From Foetidibacter luteolus (GTDB lineage Bacteria; Bacteroidota; Bacteroidia; Chitinophagales; Chitinophagaceae), in contig NZ_VVIP01000072.1 of the NCBI RefSeq assembly GCF_009650435.1, positions 1 through 64,000 of the forward strand: a stretch of DNA of 64,000 nt, read 5' to 3'. The position numbers and the translations under genes are program-made. Shown in pieces: positions 26,301 to 34,798 of the stretch. Each line of letters begins with the position of its first letter. Within the stretch, counting starts at the first letter, position 1. Under the pieces are notes generated by a model that did not search any database, had not been told where the DNA came from, and saw nothing but the letters and a program-made list of their open reading frames with translations.

Positions 26301-26739
26301 TACCGTAGCTGGCGTGCAGGCCGGTGTTAAACCATTGCGGGCTGTTAGGTACACATGCCTGGTTAAGGATGCTGTACACCAGTTCTTCGTAAAAAACATC
26401 CGCGTCTTTTTTGCTGGCGAAGTAATTATATTTTTCACCCCATATCCGCCAGCAGTTGGCCATACGGTGGGCTACCTGTTTAACAGATGTTTCACGCCCC
26501 AGGGAGCCATCAGCCTGTGGCACACCTGCTTTGCGAAAATATTTTTGCGCCAATATATCTGTGGCAATCTGGCTCCACTGCTTCGGAACCTCCACATTAT
26601 TCATTTCAAACACTACTTCCCCACTGGGGTTCCTGATTACGCTGGTGCGGTAATCATATTCAAACAAGTCGTAAACGCTTACCCCTTCTTTGGTAAAGCG
26701 GCGTTGAAACTGCAGCCCTTTTGTGGATTGCCTGGCCAT
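23395..26739 (-). CDS. nrdJ: Class II (B12-dependent) ribonucleotide reductase
   Basis: An 1114-residue adenosylcobalamin-dependent ribonucleotide reductase, which makes deoxyribonucleotides without oxygen or a separate radical subunit. The 10-stranded barrel includes NPCSEYMFLDNTACNLAS near residues 385-402, with the active-site cysteine, and PTGTIGLVMDCDTTGVEPDF near 580-600. A Lys/Glu-rich insert near 820-850 precedes the C-terminal TSCPD-type region, and the protein ends in a zinc-ribbon-like CNVCGH...CYKCLNCGNSLGCS with the redox cysteines. There is no other RNR in the window. The product commits the cell to cobalamin supply. Confidence 0.96.
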   Translation of the reverse strand: MARQSTKGLQFQRRFTKEGVSVYDLFEYDYRTSVIRNPSGEVVFEMNNVEVPKQWSQIATDILAQKYFRKAGVPQADGSLGRETSVKQVAHRMANCWRIWGEKYNYFASKKDADVFYEELVYSILNQACVPNSPQWFNTGLHASYGITGKPQGHYYVDPVDAKLKKSENAYERPQPHACFILSVSDDLVNDGGIMDLWVREARIFKYGSGVGTNFSQIRGEGEKLSGGGTSSGLMSFLKIGDRAAGAIKSGGTTRRAAKMVCLDLDHPEIMNFINWKVEEEKKVGALIEAGYDNHYEGEAYLTVSGQNSNNSVRIPNEFFEKLEKNEDWELKARTDGRVMKKVPAREVWNQISYAAWRCADPGTQYDTTINEWHTCPQGGRINASNPCSEYMFLDNTACNLASANLIKFFDKEKNEFDIEGFEYTCRLWTVVLEVSVLMAQFPSKEVAQLSYDYRTLGLGFANLGTVLMVSGIPYDSEEARGIAGAISAIMTGIAYKTSAELAEILGPFAKYEENKADMLRVMRNHRAAAYDASEAYEGLSVKPVGINAKYCPDNLLKAATKAWDDAVQLGEKFGYRNAQTTVIAPTGTIGLVMDCDTTGVEPDFALVKFKKLSGGGYFKIINQSVPAALKNLGYTEKQIDAITKYAVGAASFEGAPFINPQTLSEKGFIAEEIKKLNNAAKSAFEISFVFNKFTLGEACLERLGFTPEQYNDWSFNLLEALGFTDEQVDAANDYVCGTMTVEGAPYLKEEHLPVFDCANKCGKKGERYIHAHGHIKMMAACQPFLSGAISKTINLPHEASIEEIADSYLLSWQLGLKACALYRDGSKLSQPLSNKSDKKKKAESQEDKKEEATVALPESNIVDMSKLTVEELLDEVTKRMQASTDTSLKRALSRIVERKSLPAKRRGFTQKAKIGGQVLFLRTGEYNDGTLGEIFIDLAKEGSTLRSLMNCFAIAVSVGLQYGVPLEEFVEKFVFTKFEPAGMVDHPNIKTTTSLVDFVFRALAYEYLDRTDLVHVIDRPQVGNTGDEGDVTLIGKPELSNIRVTAPAPAAQQVHQHKAQKTAVKAEAGLDAMNAAAKNMQSDAPACNVCGHITVRSGTCYKCLNCGNSLGCS

Positions 26740-27154
26740 GATTATAATAATTTAATAAGTTAGGAAATGCGGTTTTTCTTTATGTGGTCCCTGTCAACTG
26801 AATCGTTAGCGGTTGACGAAAATATCCCGATACAATGAAAAAAAGAACCTTGAAATATGCACAGGTTGTGGAAAAGGAATGTTGATTTTTCCGTATCGCC
26901 ACCCCCTGTTGCGTTTGCCGGTTTATCAACAGTTGCGTATAACAATTTCCGGGCTATTTAACTAAAATGCGGGTAAAAAGTTGTATATGTGTTGTTACTA
27001 TGCCTGCCGGTGGCAGGCTTTTTACGGGGACGGACTTTGGTTACTACTATGAGGCTTTGGTTGTGTCACTCCCTTGTACGTTCGGTTTTTTATGGGGCCA
27101 TTTAAGCGGGTATTAGTAAACAGATTGCACCATCTTTACCAATTTTATACACAA
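26740..27154. other. nrdJ upstream region with DnaA-box-like words
   Basis: No gene is supported here. Two words close to the DnaA box TTATCCACA are seen: TTTTCCACA on the minus strand near 26870-26878 and TTATCAACA on the plus strand near 26923-26931. I looked for a cobalamin riboswitch (B12 box) and found no convincing one. The right part holds repeat B copy 8. Confidence 0.4.
27008..27105 (+). repeat. Dispersed repeat B, copy 8 (GTGTCAC subtype)
   Basis: Core TTGTGTCACTCCCTTGTACG at 27061-27080, preceded by TACTACTATGAGGCTTTGG, which also precedes copy 3, and followed by TTCGGTTTTTTATGGGG. Confidence 0.85.
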
Positions 27155-27187
27155 CAAAAAAAGCCACCTGCAAGTGGTGGCTTTTTA
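27155..27187 (-). terminator. Terminator of the tRNA-Asn gene
   Basis: AAAAAGCCACCACTTGCAGG continues into TGGCTTTTTTT on the minus strand: an AAGCCACC / GGTGGCTT-type stem and a T7 run, ending 2-3 bases from the tRNA 3' end. Confidence 0.85.
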
Positions 27188-27189
27188 TG

Positions 27190-27263
27190 CTCCTGAAGCT
27201 GGACTTGAACCAGCGACCCTCTGATTAACAGTCAGATGCTCTAACCAACTGAGCTATTCAGGA
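27190..27263 (-). tRNA. tRNA-Asn (anticodon GTT)
   Basis: 74 bases. Acceptor TCCTGAA pairs with TTCAGGA; D-stem GCTC/GAGC; anticodon stem TCTGA/TCAGA around the loop CTGTTAA, which gives GTT; T-stem GCTGG/CCAGC with loop TTCAAGT; discriminator G. The CCA end is not encoded. A terminator follows at once, so it is a single-gene transcript. Confidence 0.96.
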
Positions 27264-27369
27264 ATATCCGTTATTTCTAATCGGGCTGCAAAAATAGGAG
27301 ATTTTGCATATCTGCCAAGAGCTTTGTAATTTTTTTTTACAACACATCCAATGCAGTAATAATCAGCGT

Positions 27370-27993
27370 CTATTTGTTGATTACCTCCTCTACCGCTGGC
27401 TTATTATCCTTCCACCGCCACAGGTACAGGCAGGCATAGCTGCGGTAAGGGCTCCATTTGGCAGAAATACGCAATATTTTTTCACGAAGCTTTTTTTTAT
27501 CAGAAGTGTCAAGCTTGTACAATTTAATAACAGCGTTCTGCAACCCCCAGTCGTCTATGGCAAAAACATCTTCGCGGCCCAGGCTGAACATCAGCAACAT
27601 TTCCACCGTCCAGCGGCCTACTCCTTTAATTTCGGTAAGTAATTCAATAACAGCCTCGTTGTCCATTGCCATCAGCATTTTATCGGTAATCTTGCGTTCA
27701 ATGCAAAACGCCGCCACATTTTTAATGTAGCTCACCTTAGCGTTGGATAAACCGATGGCACGCAATTGTTCCGAAGCCGTATCCAGTACCTGTTGCGATT
27801 TGGGTATTTTGCCACCGTACAGTGCCAGGAAACGCTGCTTTATTACAGCCGCTACTTTGGTACTCAGTTGCTGGCTCATGATGCTGCTCATCAGCAGGAA
27901 TGCTATGTGCCTGCGTGGCACAATCTCATCCACCGGCCCGCTTATGGCTATGCCCAGTTTTTTGTCTTTCTTTAAATGTTCCAGGTATTCCAT
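27370..27993 (-). CDS. DNA-3-methyladenine glycosylase, AlkA-like
   Basis: A 207-residue HhH-GPD base-excision glycosylase that removes alkylated purines. The helix-hairpin-helix is IKGVGRWTVEML near residues 120-131, and the catalytic aspartate lies in VFAIDDWGLQNAV near 140-152. There are no FeS-cluster cysteines at the end, so it fits the AlkA/MAG branch rather than MutY or endonuclease III. It lacks the E. coli AlkA N-terminal domain and is close to the short form common in Bacteroidota. It is divergent from kdsB. Confidence 0.9.
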   Translation of the reverse strand: MEYLEHLKKDKKLGIAISGPVDEIVPRRHIAFLLMSSIMSQQLSTKVAAVIKQRFLALYGGKIPKSQQVLDTASEQLRAIGLSNAKVSYIKNVAAFCIERKITDKMLMAMDNEAVIELLTEIKGVGRWTVEMLLMFSLGREDVFAIDDWGLQNAVIKLYKLDTSDKKKLREKILRISAKWSPYRSYACLYLWRWKDNKPAVEEVINK

Positions 27994-28049
27994 TCAGCCA
28001 AGATATTTAAATTGACCAATTAAAATAGCCTGCAATTGACAGGCGGTAT

Positions 28050-28057
28050 TAAATTTG
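28050..28057 (+). promoter_or_regulatory. Putative -7 element for kdsB
   Basis: TAAATTTG matches TAnnTTTG exactly but ends only 4 bases before the kdsB ATG. If used, the transcript would be leaderless or nearly so. Confidence 0.4.
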
Positions 28058-28061
28058 GCCC

Positions 28062-28787
28062 ATGAAAAAAGTTGCGCTGATACCTGCACGTTACGCGGCA
28101 ACGCGTTTTCCTGCCAAGCTGATGCAAATGCTGGGCGCTAAACCTGTTATAAGGCATACCTACGACAATACCCTGGCTACCGGTTTATTTGACGAGGTAA
28201 TCGTAGCTACAGACAGCGATATTATTTTTAATGAAATAACAACCCACGGTGGCAAGGCGGTAATGAGCAGGAAGCAGCACGAAAGCGGCAGTGACCGCAT
28301 TGCCGAAGCTGTTGCCAGCATGCAGGTTGATATTGTGGTAAACGTACAGGGCGATGAGCCTTTTGTTAAAAAAGAACCTTTAAAAAAACTGCTGAACGTG
28401 TTTGAAGGAGAAGAGGGTAAAAAAGTGCAGGTGGCCAGCCTGATGCAGGTATTGAAAGAGCAAAAATTTATTGACGATCCCAACTATGTAAAAGTTGCCG
28501 TAGATAAAAACTGCAACTCCCTTTTCTTCAGCCGTTCCGTTATACCGTACCCGCGGAGCACCCAGGCCGCTATTGTTTACTATGAGCATATTGGTGTATA
28601 TGCTTTCCGCAAGCAGGCGCTGCTCAATTTTACCAACTGGCCCATAACACCCCTGGAATCTGCCGAAAAAATCGAATGCCTCCGTTATCTTGAAAATGGT
28701 GTGCCTCTTAAAATGGTAATTGTAGATTACATGGGCGTGGAAATAGATACCCCGGAAGACCTGGAAAGGGCAGCCAGATACCTTTAG
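28062..28787 (+). CDS. kdsB: 3-deoxy-manno-octulosonate cytidylyltransferase
   Basis: A 241-residue CMP-Kdo synthetase. It activates Kdo with CTP for transfer to lipid A. The nucleotide-binding start IPARYAATRFPAKLM (7-21), the NVQGDEPFV motif near 93-101, and the sugar-binding SRSVIPYPR and HIGVYAFRK segments near 147 and 170 are all present. It stands alone, convergent with the AsmA-like gene 15 bases away. It agrees with the LPS genes at 39-50 kb. Confidence 0.97.
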   Translation: MKKVALIPARYAATRFPAKLMQMLGAKPVIRHTYDNTLATGLFDEVIVATDSDIIFNEITTHGGKAVMSRKQHESGSDRIAEAVASMQVDIVVNVQGDEPFVKKEPLKKLLNVFEGEEGKKVQVASLMQVLKEQKFIDDPNYVKVAVDKNCNSLFFSRSVIPYPRSTQAAIVYYEHIGVYAFRKQALLNFTNWPITPLESAEKIECLRYLENGVPLKMVIVDYMGVEIDTPEDLERAARYL

Positions 28788-28802
28788 CATTTCGTAAGGC
28801 TA

Positions 28803-31310
28803 CTACCTGTCTTTCGTTTTCCTTGAAAAGGTAAGCTTAAACTTAAGGTCTCCATCATCGCCCGAAACAGCTCTTACACGTATGCTGGGCCCCACTTTGG
28901 CATTCACGCCAATGTTTTGAGGATTGTAGGTTTTATCACGCCGGTTAAGGTTACTCATGGGTAATTGTATAAGCAGGTCTGTATTGCCCCTGGTACCATA
29001 AACACCTTCTATAAACATGCTTAATACGGTTGATTGTATCTCCATGCGGCTAATGTAAATTTTGTCACCTTCTATCTGTAACCGGTTCTTCAGTTCAGCA
29101 AACTTTACATCATTCACCTCCTTGTTTTTCAGGATGAAGTTCTTAAGCTTTATAAGTGGTTCAAAATTCAGCAACTCCCCATCCCGCAAAGAAAAATCCA
29201 CTGTGCCTTTTAAACTGTTTGTTACAAGGCTGCCGGAATCGCTGATGGCGGTAGTTATATTAGCGCCTGCCTGTAGTACGCCCCTTATGTTTTGGCTGGT
29301 TATGCCATCCTGTCCAAACTCGTTAAAAGCATAAAACAGTTTTTGCACATTCATCTGGTGCATGTTTACAGTAAGGTTTGCCCTTGCACCTGCGCCGGCA
29401 TTTTGCACACTGCCCCTGGCGTTTAACATGCCGTCGGCCAGGCGGAATGAAACCGAGGGAATCTCCCAATTATGCTGGCTGAATACAATACTGCCACGCA
29501 GGTTGCCCGCGGTAAATAGCCCGTGCTTTAACGAGTCCGCATTCATGTTCACCTGCAAAGCTCCCTTTTCCAGCAGGTTATCAACGGTAGTGGCTGTACG
29601 TGCAAAACGCACCCCTGCAACTTTTCTCCTGCCGCCTGTTTGTACCGGAGTGGAAAACAACCCGCTAAAGTCTTTCAGGTTTACAAATGGGGAATACACA
29701 TCGCAGTATATTGAGGCTTTGGTAGAATCCTGCAGGCCGTTGTGCTTACGTATATTGGCAGCATGGCCGGTAATCAAAAAGTTATTTTGCCTGTACCGGC
29801 AACGCAACTGGTTTACCATTATGCTGTCTTCTAAAAAATTAACGGTGCCGCTGCAGTTGGTAAAAGTAAAGTTACGTGGCAGGTAAGTTATCACCCCATC
29901 CTGTACATGCAGGTTGCCCGTAGCGTTTTCAATAATAGATTTATCAGCCTTTAAAGGCCCGGTGTAATGCATGTCAAACCTGGCCTTGCCGGATATAAAC
30001 TTGAGTGTTTTAAGCGCAAACTTGCTGTCCAGGTTTTCCAGGTCGCTGTTGGCCTGCAGGTTAAGTTGCAAAACCGGTGTTTCAAGGTTGTTAATGGCAA
30101 TGCCTGAGCCGGAGGTTTGAATACCATCCCAGTTACCGGAAAACTTATCAAATACAACACGGGAATTGGCATCGGTACGTGGCACCCCTTTTATTACTTC
30201 ATTCGTGTAACTGCCGGTAAACCCACAGTCAGTAAACTCAATTACGGGCGTTTGCAGCCTGTTGTATTGCGTGGACCATGATACTTTTACAAAAGGAATA
30301 GTGTGCGGAAGCAGCGAGCCCTCAACCTGGCCTTTTACATCCAGCGGCTCATCCACTTGCAACATTTGCAGTTTACCACGTACAGATGAGGTAAGAATAG
30401 CCAATGCATTGCCATAATCAATTTCCTTTGTTTCAAACTGCAACCCAAATTTCGCTTTGGCTGAAAAGTCAAAAAAGCCTGCCATTGTAAAATCCTGGCC
30501 ATTAATTTCCAGTTCAGTTTTATCGAAAGATATATTTTTTGCAGGTATATCCAGTTTTAGCTTCCATTCAGCTTCCAGCTTGCTGTTTTGCAGGTAAGAT
30601 CCTCTCTCCAGGTTAAAGCCAAGGCCCGCTTTCATGGTACAGGCTTCTTCGGCATCAATAAAAAGCAGCGGACCTTTACGTGTTAAGTGCGCCTCCAACT
30701 CATTTACCGTCAGCTCAAATTTTTTGTTTTTGCTTTCATCTTCAATCAGCAGTTCTACATCTTCCGCTTCAATGGTCCTAATGTCAACCGTTTGTTTGCC
30801 CTTTGCCGCAGGCTGGCCTGTATCCGCCTGCTTTTTTAACTGGAGCAGGTATTTATTGGTATAACCATTGGCGTTCGTATACAGGTGAAAGAGCCCTTCT
30901 TTTACAATAATGTTGTCTAATTTTTTCTTTTTACCGGCCAGTTCAATAAGGCTGAATGTGGTTGCAACGGAGCCCGCCGATAACAGCGGCTTGTTAAGGC
31001 TGTCTTTAACAGAAACATTTACCAGCCGCACTTCTATGTAAGGAAAATAACGCCAGCCGTTTATCTCAATATCTTCTATGGATGCATTACCGTTGATATT
31101 GTCTCTTAGCACCTGGTTAATAATGGCAAGCATCTGCACTTTTTTACTGCCGGCATAAAACTGCATTATCACCAAAGCAAGCACGTACAGCGCTGCAAGG
31201 CCGGATAATGATAAAATGCCCCAACGTAACCATTTGTTTTTTACAGCGCTTTTTATGTTCAGCAAACTCTTTTGCAACAATACCCTTTGTTTTACTACAA
31301 CAAAATACAT
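28803..31310 (-). CDS. AsmA-like family protein
   Basis: An 835-residue envelope protein. It has a cytoplasmic basic start, one membrane helix (about 28-48, ILSLSGLAALYVLALVIMQF), then a long periplasmic part made of beta-rich repeats, ending in an AsmA C-terminal-like domain (about 680-830). Relatives such as AsmA, TamB and YhdP form grooves that move phospholipid or affect outer-membrane assembly. The frame stays open 75 codons upstream, but that part runs through repeat A. I take the ATG at 31310 because it is the last Met before the anchor. Confidence 0.85.
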   Translation of the reverse strand: MYFVVVKQRVLLQKSLLNIKSAVKNKWLRWGILSLSGLAALYVLALVIMQFYAGSKKVQMLAIINQVLRDNINGNASIEDIEINGWRYFPYIEVRLVNVSVKDSLNKPLLSAGSVATTFSLIELAGKKKKLDNIIVKEGLFHLYTNANGYTNKYLLQLKKQADTGQPAAKGKQTVDIRTIEAEDVELLIEDESKNKKFELTVNELEAHLTRKGPLLFIDAEEACTMKAGLGFNLERGSYLQNSKLEAEWKLKLDIPAKNISFDKTELEINGQDFTMAGFFDFSAKAKFGLQFETKEIDYGNALAILTSSVRGKLQMLQVDEPLDVKGQVEGSLLPHTIPFVKVSWSTQYNRLQTPVIEFTDCGFTGSYTNEVIKGVPRTDANSRVVFDKFSGNWDGIQTSGSGIAINNLETPVLQLNLQANSDLENLDSKFALKTLKFISGKARFDMHYTGPLKADKSIIENATGNLHVQDGVITYLPRNFTFTNCSGTVNFLEDSIMVNQLRCRYRQNNFLITGHAANIRKHNGLQDSTKASIYCDVYSPFVNLKDFSGLFSTPVQTGGRRKVAGVRFARTATTVDNLLEKGALQVNMNADSLKHGLFTAGNLRGSIVFSQHNWEIPSVSFRLADGMLNARGSVQNAGAGARANLTVNMHQMNVQKLFYAFNEFGQDGITSQNIRGVLQAGANITTAISDSGSLVTNSLKGTVDFSLRDGELLNFEPLIKLKNFILKNKEVNDVKFAELKNRLQIEGDKIYISRMEIQSTVLSMFIEGVYGTRGNTDLLIQLPMSNLNRRDKTYNPQNIGVNAKVGPSIRVRAVSGDDGDLKFKLTFSRKTKDR

Positions 31311-31456
31311 TACTGACGGGTATTGCAAGCCGGATGTTGCAGAAGGTTTTGCTAAAAATTTTCCACATGCTGTTGCTTTATGGCGAATTGAAGGAAGTGG
31401 CAACGCATTTATATGCTGCACCGGGTTTGTAGGGTTGTATAAAAATAAATGTTTTT

Positions 31457-31562
31457 GGGGGTGCCCCCAAGCTATCGCAAGGGGTCGGGCTTTCCGCTCA
31501 TACTCCGGCACAAGGCCACGGCACAAAACCTTCACCGGGGTATCCGCTTCAATCCCTCACCC
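31457..31562 (-). repeat. Dispersed repeat A, copy 4 (inverted)
   Basis: Runs from GGGGGTGCCCCCAAGCTATC to GCTTCAATCCCTCACCC, a near-complete reverse complement of copies 1 and 5. It lies upstream of the AsmA-like gene, with its own promoter region presumably between 31310 and 31457. Confidence 0.9.
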
Positions 31563-32145
31563 GAAGACCAGTTGCAGCTTACCGGTTACAAGTTGCCGGT
31601 CTGTTGAAGTTTAAAAGGCTTATAACTGGCAGACACTGCAAGATGCTGCACCCGCTTCTGCAACCCTTAGGCGCCTTAAGCATTAAAGCGTGCCGGTAAT
31701 GGAAGGTCAAAATAAAAGGCACTTAACGGAGCAGTTCTATACCCTGAATGGCTAACGTGTACTGTAACAAAGCTGGCAGACACTGCAGCAGTGCCGGCCC
31801 CGGTTGCAAAACTCCATCGGGGCGGCATGTTGTGCAGGGGCCTGCTAAGAAAACAGTTATTGCCCAGGTATGTGCGCTGCTCTCCCTTTCTTCTAACATA
31901 TCGCCCCGATGGGGCTTTGTAAAACACGGGATGCAGGATTGGTAAAGAGTATTCAGCGTTGTGCCTGTTGTATGGGTGCACATATTGGGCGTGACCGTCC
32001 TGATGATTAAACCTGCTGTGGGCAACGTGTCTGGCACCCTTAGGGTGGCAGACACTAGAGCCTATTACCTCCCTGATAATTAAAAAGCCTCTTGTTGTTG
32101 ACGTGTCTGGCACCTAAGGTGGCAGACACTACAACCCTACCCGGG
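31563..32145. repeat. Hairpin-rich intergenic block
   Basis: No gene is supported. Two near-perfect dyads of the form GTGTCTGGCACC..GGTGGCAGACAC are at 32027-32055 and 32103-32129, each with the same single central mismatch. Half-sites TGGCAGACACT occur at about 31627 and 31771. A separate inverted pair is formed by ACTCCATCGGGGCGGCATGT (about 31811-31830) and ACATATCGCCCCGATGGGGC (about 31897-31916). The layout resembles REP-type elements, but no REP-associated transposase is seen. Confidence 0.8.
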
Positions 32146-32234
32146 TCTGAAAAGCCGCCCAATGAACCAGCCGATGAACGGATTGCGACGCAACAGGCGA
32201 TGCTATGGAATACTGCAGCCGGTACCATAAAAAT
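32146..32234 (-). repeat. Dispersed repeat B, copy 9 (inverted, partial core)
   Basis: ACCCGGGTCTGAAAAG, then GATTGCGACGCAACAGGCGA and TGCTATGGAATACTGCAGCC. It lacks the GTACAAGAG half. Its flanks match those of copies 2, 7 and 12. Confidence 0.75.
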
Positions 32235-32352
32235 GCTGTACAAAAAAATGTATGGCCCTCATCTATGTAATGCCGTGCGCCGCCAACATACCATAAACTA
32301 CCCTAACTTTAAGTAGCCAAGCCACACAATTATCACAGCTATAAATACCGGT

Positions 32353-33834
32353 ATGAAAATTCTGAATGCCCAGCAAATACACCAGTGGGATGCGTACACT
32401 ATAGAACATGAACCTATTACATCGCTTGACCTGATGGAAAGGGCTGCCCGGCGCTGCACTGACTGGATTATCCAGCAGCCTGCAGAATACCGCTCCATCA
32501 AAATATTTTGCGGCAAGGGCAATAATGGCGGTGATGGGCTGGCTATTGCCAGGCAGCTAATCAACGAGGGCTTTAACCCCGTGCTGTATATTCTTGAATT
32601 TGGAGCAAAAGGAACGGAAGATTTTCAGGCCAACCTTAGCCGAATGCATGAGCTGACCAGGGAAATTTACTTTATACAATCTTCTGAGTTTTTCCCTGAG
32701 CTGGATGAAGGCTGTTTGGTGCTTGATGCTTTGTTCGGGTCTGGCCTCAACAGGCCTTTACAGGATTTAAGCGCCGAACTGGTAGAGCATATTAATAACT
32801 GCCGTGCAACCGTTATTGCCATTGATGTGCCCAGCGGCATGTTTACCCACAAAAGCTCCCTGGGCAACAGCATTGTAAAAGCATCGGCAACACTCACCTT
32901 TCAATCGTTAAAGCTTTGCTTTTTAGTAGCTGAAAATGCTGCCTTTTTTGGTGAGGTTGCCGTATTGGATATTGGCCTGCACCCCGGCTTTTTACAAGTT
33001 GTTGAAACAAGCCTGCAGCTAACTACACATAGTTTGATTAACCGGCTGGTGCCTGTACGCAAAAACTTTTCTCATAAAGGCACTTACGGGCATGCCTTGC
33101 TGCTGGCAGGCAATACCGGTAAAATTGGCGCCGCTTTGCTTGCTGCCAGGGCATGCCTGCGCAGCGGCGCCGGCCTGCTAACCTGCAGCCTGCCGGAAAG
33201 CAGCCTGCCCATACTGCATGGCAACCTGCCGGAGGCGATGGCCGTAACAAGAACAGAACCCATTGACTGGAACAAATACAACGCTATTGGCATAGGGCCG
33301 GGGCTGGGCACAAAAACCGATGCAGCAACCCTGCTTACCAGGTTACTAAGCGCTTATACAAAACCCATTGTTGCTGACGCGGATGCGCTGAATATAATGG
33401 CCGGCAATAACCGTTTGCTGCCGGAAATGCCCATACGTTCTATACTGACGCCTCACCCCAAAGAATTTGACAGGCTTTTTGGCGAGAGCGCCAGTGATTT
33501 TGACAGGATTAACAAGGCCATACAATACAGTAAGGAATCTTCTTTAATTATTGTGCTTAAAGGAAGGTACAGTCTGGTGGCCTGCGATGGTAAAGGATGG
33601 TTTAATACTACCGGCAACCCGGGCATGGCTACCGGGGGCTCCGGCGATGTGCTAACCGGCATTATTACAGCTTTGCTGGCCCAGCAGTACCCACCTTTGC
33701 ATGCTGCCCTGACGGCTGTGTACCTGCACGGCCTGGCGGCGGATATTGCCCTGGAAAACCAAAGCGAAGAAAGCCTGCTGCCCGGCGATATAATTGATAA
33801 TATGGGAAAGGCTTTTAAAGCGTGCAGGTTGTAA
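32353..33834 (+). CDS. nnr: Bifunctional NAD(P)H-hydrate epimerase / dehydratase
   Basis: A 493-residue fusion that repairs damaged NADHX and NADPHX. The N-terminal YjeF_N epimerase domain (about 1-210) carries GKGNNGGDGLAIAR near 55-68 and IDVPSG near 157. The C-terminal carbohydrate-kinase-like dehydratase (about 220-490) carries GIGPGLGTKTDA near 315, LTPHPKEFDRL near 362 and GNPGMATGGSGDVLTG near 420-435. The length is normal. It stands alone downstream of the hairpin-rich block. Confidence 0.95.
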   Translation: MKILNAQQIHQWDAYTIEHEPITSLDLMERAARRCTDWIIQQPAEYRSIKIFCGKGNNGGDGLAIARQLINEGFNPVLYILEFGAKGTEDFQANLSRMHELTREIYFIQSSEFFPELDEGCLVLDALFGSGLNRPLQDLSAELVEHINNCRATVIAIDVPSGMFTHKSSLGNSIVKASATLTFQSLKLCFLVAENAAFFGEVAVLDIGLHPGFLQVVETSLQLTTHSLINRLVPVRKNFSHKGTYGHALLLAGNTGKIGAALLAARACLRSGAGLLTCSLPESSLPILHGNLPEAMAVTRTEPIDWNKYNAIGIGPGLGTKTDAATLLTRLLSAYTKPIVADADALNIMAGNNRLLPEMPIRSILTPHPKEFDRLFGESASDFDRINKAIQYSKESSLIIVLKGRYSLVACDGKGWFNTTGNPGMATGGSGDVLTGIITALLAQQYPPLHAALTAVYLHGLAADIALENQSEESLLPGDIIDNMGKAFKACRL

Positions 33835-33998
33835 AAAGCGCTAGTGAAAGATATGAATAGAGAGATAAAAAGCCCACGGCCGAAAATACAGGCTGGGAAC
33901 ATTATACATACAACGTGTTACCCCTTCCGGAGATAAAGTATTTCATACTTTGTAAGTTTTACTTAAACACAACCTTACATCCCACATTTTCCCTGCAT

Positions 33999-34718
33999 CT
34001 AACTAACCAGCGTACCCACTGCTTCTCCTTCAACCAGTTTTAGCAGGTTGCCGGGTTTGTTCATGTCAAACACAATGATAGGCAGTTTGTTTTCCATGCA
34101 CAGTGTAAAGGCGGTCATATCCATCACTTTCAATCCTTTGCTGATGCATTCCTGGAAGCTGATTTTATCGTAACGTGTGGCGGTGGGGTCTTTCTCAGGG
34201 TCGGCGGTGTAAATACCATCTACACGGGTGCCTTTAAGAATTACATCTGCTTTTATTTCGATAGCCCTTAGCGAGCCGGCGGTATCAGTGGTAAAATAAG
34301 GGTTACCGGTGCCTGCTCCAAAAATTACCACACGGCCTTTTTCAAGGTGGCGCATGGCTCGCCGGCGTATGTAGGGCTCTGCAATTTGTTCCATCTTAAT
34401 AGCGCTTTGCAACCTGGTAAATACGCCAATTTTTTCCAGCATGGCCTGCATGGCCATGCCATTAATCATGGTAGCCAGCATGCCCATATAATCACCGTGG
34501 GCCCGCTCAATACCGCTCTCACTTTCATTCATGCCACGGTAAATATTGCCGCCGCCTATCACTATTGCAACCTGTATGCCCTGGTCAGTAACCAGTTTAA
34601 TATCATTGGCGTATTGCTCAATAACGGCGGGGTTAAAGGGGTCAAAGCCACCGCTTTTATTACCACTTAAAGCCTCTCCGGAAAGTTTTAACAGAATACG
34701 CTTGTACTTAGGCTGCAT
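33999..34718 (-). CDS. pyrH: UMP kinase
   Basis: A 239-residue bacterial UMP kinase of the amino-acid-kinase fold, which phosphorylates UMP to UDP. The start is KRILLKLSGEALSGNKSGG, followed by VAIVIGGGNIYRG near 50-62, FGAGTGNPYFTTDTA near 130-145 and the VDGIYTADPEKDP loop near 164-176. It is convergent with nnr. Its usual partners frr and tsf are not adjacent here. Confidence 0.97.
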   Translation of the reverse strand: MQPKYKRILLKLSGEALSGNKSGGFDPFNPAVIEQYANDIKLVTDQGIQVAIVIGGGNIYRGMNESESGIERAHGDYMGMLATMINGMAMQAMLEKIGVFTRLQSAIKMEQIAEPYIRRRAMRHLEKGRVVIFGAGTGNPYFTTDTAGSLRAIEIKADVILKGTRVDGIYTADPEKDPTATRYDKISFQECISKGLKVMDMTAFTLCMENKLPIIVFDMNKPGNLLKLVEGEAVGTLVS

Positions 34719-34798
34719 AATTTTTGCGCAATTAAGAGTTTTATTAATTAACTGGTTAGCGGTGCAAATAACCTTAAAATTTTTTAACCGCCAAGCAT

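Noticed and set aside
26740..27000. Cobalamin riboswitch upstream of nrdJ
   Set aside because: I found no convincing B12 box or the expected long conserved fold; a covariance search would decide.
31311..31535. A 75-codon N-terminal extension of the AsmA-like protein
   Set aside because: It is encoded by repeat A and its flank; the natural anchor helix begins after the Met at 31310.
31676..32113. A 145-codon minus-strand open frame in the hairpin-rich block
   Set aside because: It is a translation of inverted repeats and dyads; composition is not that of a protein and the frame overlaps several repeat families.
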